A DNA stretch of 7,541 bases from positions 1 to 7,541 of the forward strand of contig JAIDJD010000353.1 in assembly GCA_029052375.1 (NCBI GenBank), written 5' to 3'. The notes under the pieces are model-generated. The model worked only from the letters and a program-made list of their open reading frames with translations, was not told the origin of the DNA and made no database searches. The translations under genes were made by a program, and so were the position numbers. Positions 5,724 to 7,541 of the stretch are shown in pieces (the first letter of the stretch is position 1; every line of letters begins with the position of its first letter). Source of the DNA: Duncaniella sp. (GTDB lineage Bacteria; Bacteroidota; Bacteroidia; Bacteroidales; Muribaculaceae).

Positions 5724-7541
5724 ATGAACTTACGCAATATGTTGCTCTGCGCCGGAGCCGCCGCCGGAATGATGGCCTGTTCAGATGCAGGCAATGCAGA
5801 CGAGGGCACCATCATAGACAAGCCCGACTTCAAGTCGTCTACAGGCATCTTTGACATTGACGCTCTCGAGGCCCTCGGCCGCGTCAGCGCAGTGAAGGCT
5901 TCGCCGGACGGCTCAAGGGTGCTCTTCGGCATCTCTTACGAGAGCGTCGAGCTCAACAAGAGCAACAACGACCTCTACACAATGGCACCCGACGGGTCTG
6001 ACCTCAAGCGTCTCACCCGCACCGCATCGAGCGAGAGCAATTTCTGCTGGATAGACGGAGGCAAGAAGATTGCCTTCACCTACCCCGTCGACGGCAAGCC
6101 CCAGGTGTTTGTAATGGAGGCTGACGGCTCGGGACGCAAGCAGGTGTCGGATGTGGAGAAGGGCGTCGAAGGATTCCTCTTCTCGCCCGACGGCACCAAG
6201 GTGATTGTCGTAAGCTCAATAAAATTCTCGCGCGACGCCGCCGACATCTACCCCGACCTGCCCAAAGCTACCGGACGTGTCTTCGACGACATGATGTACA
6301 AGCACTGGGACGAGTGGGTTACCGAAATACCTCACCCCTTCGTGGGCACATTCGACGGCAACAAGATTTCCGGTATCGAGGACATCATGGCCGACGAGCC
6401 CAGCTTCGAGTCGCCCATGAAGCCTTTCGGCGGCATCGAGTCTTTCGCCTGGGCACCCGACTCGAAAAGCCTGGTCTACACCTCGCGCAAAAAGGAGGGT
6501 GTGCAGTATGCCGTCTCCACCAACTCAGACCTTTACCTCTACAACCTCGAGGACAAGTCTACCCGCAACCTCACAGAAGGGATGATGGGCTACGACACCA
6601 ACCCCGCCTTCTCGCCCGACGGTTCGACACTCGCATTCCTCTCCATGGAACGCGACGGATATGAGAGCGACAAGAACCGCCTCTTCGCCCTCGACATGGC
6701 CACCGGCGAAAAGACCGACCTCACTGCCGACTGGGACTATACCGTAGACCAGTTTGCATGGGCTCCCGACGGACGCAGCCTCTACTTCATCGCGGCCAAG
6801 GACGGAGTGATGCCTGTCTTCAAGATGGGTCTCGACCGCACTGTCAGCGTCATAGCCCAGGGCGAATGCGACTACGCCGCCCTCGCCCCCCTCGCCGACG
6901 GCTCGCTGGTCACACTGCGCCACTCGATGCTCTACCCCAACGAGGTCTACAATGTCTCTCCCGCGGGCGAGGTGAAGCAGATCTCAAACGTCAACACCGA
7001 CCTTCTTGCCTCGCTCAAGATGCCTACTGTATCCAAGCGCATGGTGACCACCACAGACGGCAAGGAGATGCTTGTCTGGGCCATCTATCCACAGGATTTC
7101 GACTCCACCAAGACTTATCCCTCGCTTCTCTACTGCCAGGGCGGACCCCAGCAGGCCGTCAGCCAGTTCTGGAGCTACCGCTGGAACTTTGCCCTCATGG
7201 CCTCCAACGGCTACATAGTCATTGCCCCCAACCGCCGCGGTCTCCCCGGCTTCGGCACAGAGTGGAACGCACAGATCTCGGGCGACTATCCCGGACAGAA
7301 TATGCGCGACTATCGCGCCGCTGTTGACGACATGAAGAAGGAGCCCTACATAGACCATGCCCGCATCGGCGCCACCGGCGCAAGCTATGGCGGATTCTCG
7401 GTCTACTGGCTCGCAGGCAACCACGACAAGCGCTTTGCCGCGCTCCTCGCCCACGCAGGCATCTTCAACATGGAGGCCCAATATCTCGAGACCGAAGAGA
7501 TATGGTTTGCCAACTGGTATATGGGCGGCGGTGCATGGAAC
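5724..7541 (+). CDS. S9-family dipeptidyl-peptidase, DPP5-like, lipoprotein (3' end outside window)
   Basis: The reading frame stays open from ATG 5724 to the window edge, giving 606 residues of a protein expected to be near 690. It is a prolyl-oligopeptidase-family serine peptidase. Residues 1-19 form an export signal ending M-M-A-C19 and then Ser-Asp, so it is probably a lipoprotein (a loose lipobox) acting in the periplasm or at the outer membrane. Beta-propeller blades are marked by S/A-P-D-G/S repeats at about 60, 154, 244, 297 and 347. The segment D188-D-M-M-Y-K-H-W-D-E-W is typical of DPP5-like enzymes. The hydrolase domain starts near 435 and shows G473-G-P and the nucleophile elbow G-A-S554-Y-G-G, followed by H-A-G-I-F-N (577-582) and T-E-E-I-W-F (590-595). 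The catalytic Asp and His should lie past the end. Known DPP5 enzymes remove dipeptides with Ala or hydrophobic residues at P1. The gene probably shares the prs transcript. Confidence 0.93.
   Translation, partial: MNLRNMLLCAGAAAGMMACSDAGNADEGTIIDKPDFKSSTGIFDIDALEALGRVSAVKASPDGSRVLFGISYESVELNKSNNDLYTMAPDGSDLKRLTRTASSESNFCWIDGGKKIAFTYPVDGKPQVFVMEADGSGRKQVSDVEKGVEGFLFSPDGTKVIVVSSIKFSRDAADIYPDLPKATGRVFDDMMYKHWDEWVTEIPHPFVGTFDGNKISGIEDIMADEPSFESPMKPFGGIESFAWAPDSKSLVYTSRKKEGVQYAVSTNSDLYLYNLEDKSTRNLTEGMMGYDTNPAFSPDGSTLAFLSMERDGYESDKNRLFALDMATGEKTDLTADWDYTVDQFAWAPDGRSLYFIAAKDGVMPVFKMGLDRTVSVIAQGECDYAALAPLADGSLVTLRHSMLYPNEVYNVSPAGEVKQISNVNTDLLASLKMPTVSKRMVTTTDGKEMLVWAIYPQDFDSTKTYPSLLYCQGGPQQAVSQFWSYRWNFALMASNGYIVIAPNRRGLPGFGTEWNAQISGDYPGQNMRDYRAAVDDMKKEPYIDHARIGATGASYGGFSVYWLAGNHDKRFAALLAHAGIFNMEAQYLETEEIWFANWYMGGGAWN

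Noticed and set aside
6984..7481. Antisense frame opposite the peptidase hydrolase domain, and the + strand frame 6758-7327
   Set aside because: The S9 peptidase frame is continuous here with its catalytic serine motif. These alternatives are basic or low-complexity shadows.
1..7541. Search for CRISPR repeats, insertion sequences, tRNA or rRNA genes, attachment sites, toxin-antitoxin or defence genes
   Set aside because: None seen by eye on either strand. Genes are tightly packed with housekeeping-type content, and repeated motifs such as S-P-D-G are protein-level propeller repeats.

Overview
The window is an ordinary stretch of bacterial chromosome. It is densely coded, with every convincing gene on the + strand. 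The proteins and control signals point to Bacteroidota, probably order Bacteroidales. The evidence is an AddA/RecB helicase-nuclease and a PRPP synthase of Bacteroidales character, a DPP5-like S9 peptidase with a lipoprotein signal, two other small lipoproteins (one with Ser-Asp after the Cys), no Shine-Dalgarno sequences, and a TAnnTTTG-type promoter. The fairly high GC with C-ending codons would suit a Muribaculaceae-like genome, but that is a guess that 7.5 kb cannot settle.

Layout. Bases 1-39 are the last 12 codons of an upstream gene, whose stop overlaps the next start as ATGA. Next comes a compact run: a small beta-rich lipoprotein (36-437), a small alpha-helical lipoprotein (496-954), a YciH/SUI1-family translation factor (961-1287) and a large AddA-type DNA helicase-nuclease (1278-4634). 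The last two overlap by 10 bases. A 140-base gap (4635-4774) holds a weak possible terminator, a good Bacteroidota promoter and a small hairpin in the predicted leader. Downstream are ribose-phosphate pyrophosphokinase (prs, 4775-5719) and, four bases later, an exported S9 dipeptidyl-peptidase of the DPP5 type (5724 to the window edge). The peptidase is cut off after its catalytic serine.

How the genes fit together. There are probably two transcription units: the upstream lipoproteins-yciH-addA group, and prs with the peptidase behind the 4680-4687 promoter. The parts are housekeeping in nature: break repair and recombination, translation initiation, nucleotide precursor supply, and peptide breakdown at the envelope. 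No shared pathway is evident. I found no mobile element, CRISPR array, RNA gene, defence system or long repeat, and nothing that I would call a new system. The findings are therefore modest and concern gene coupling, the prs leader and codon use.
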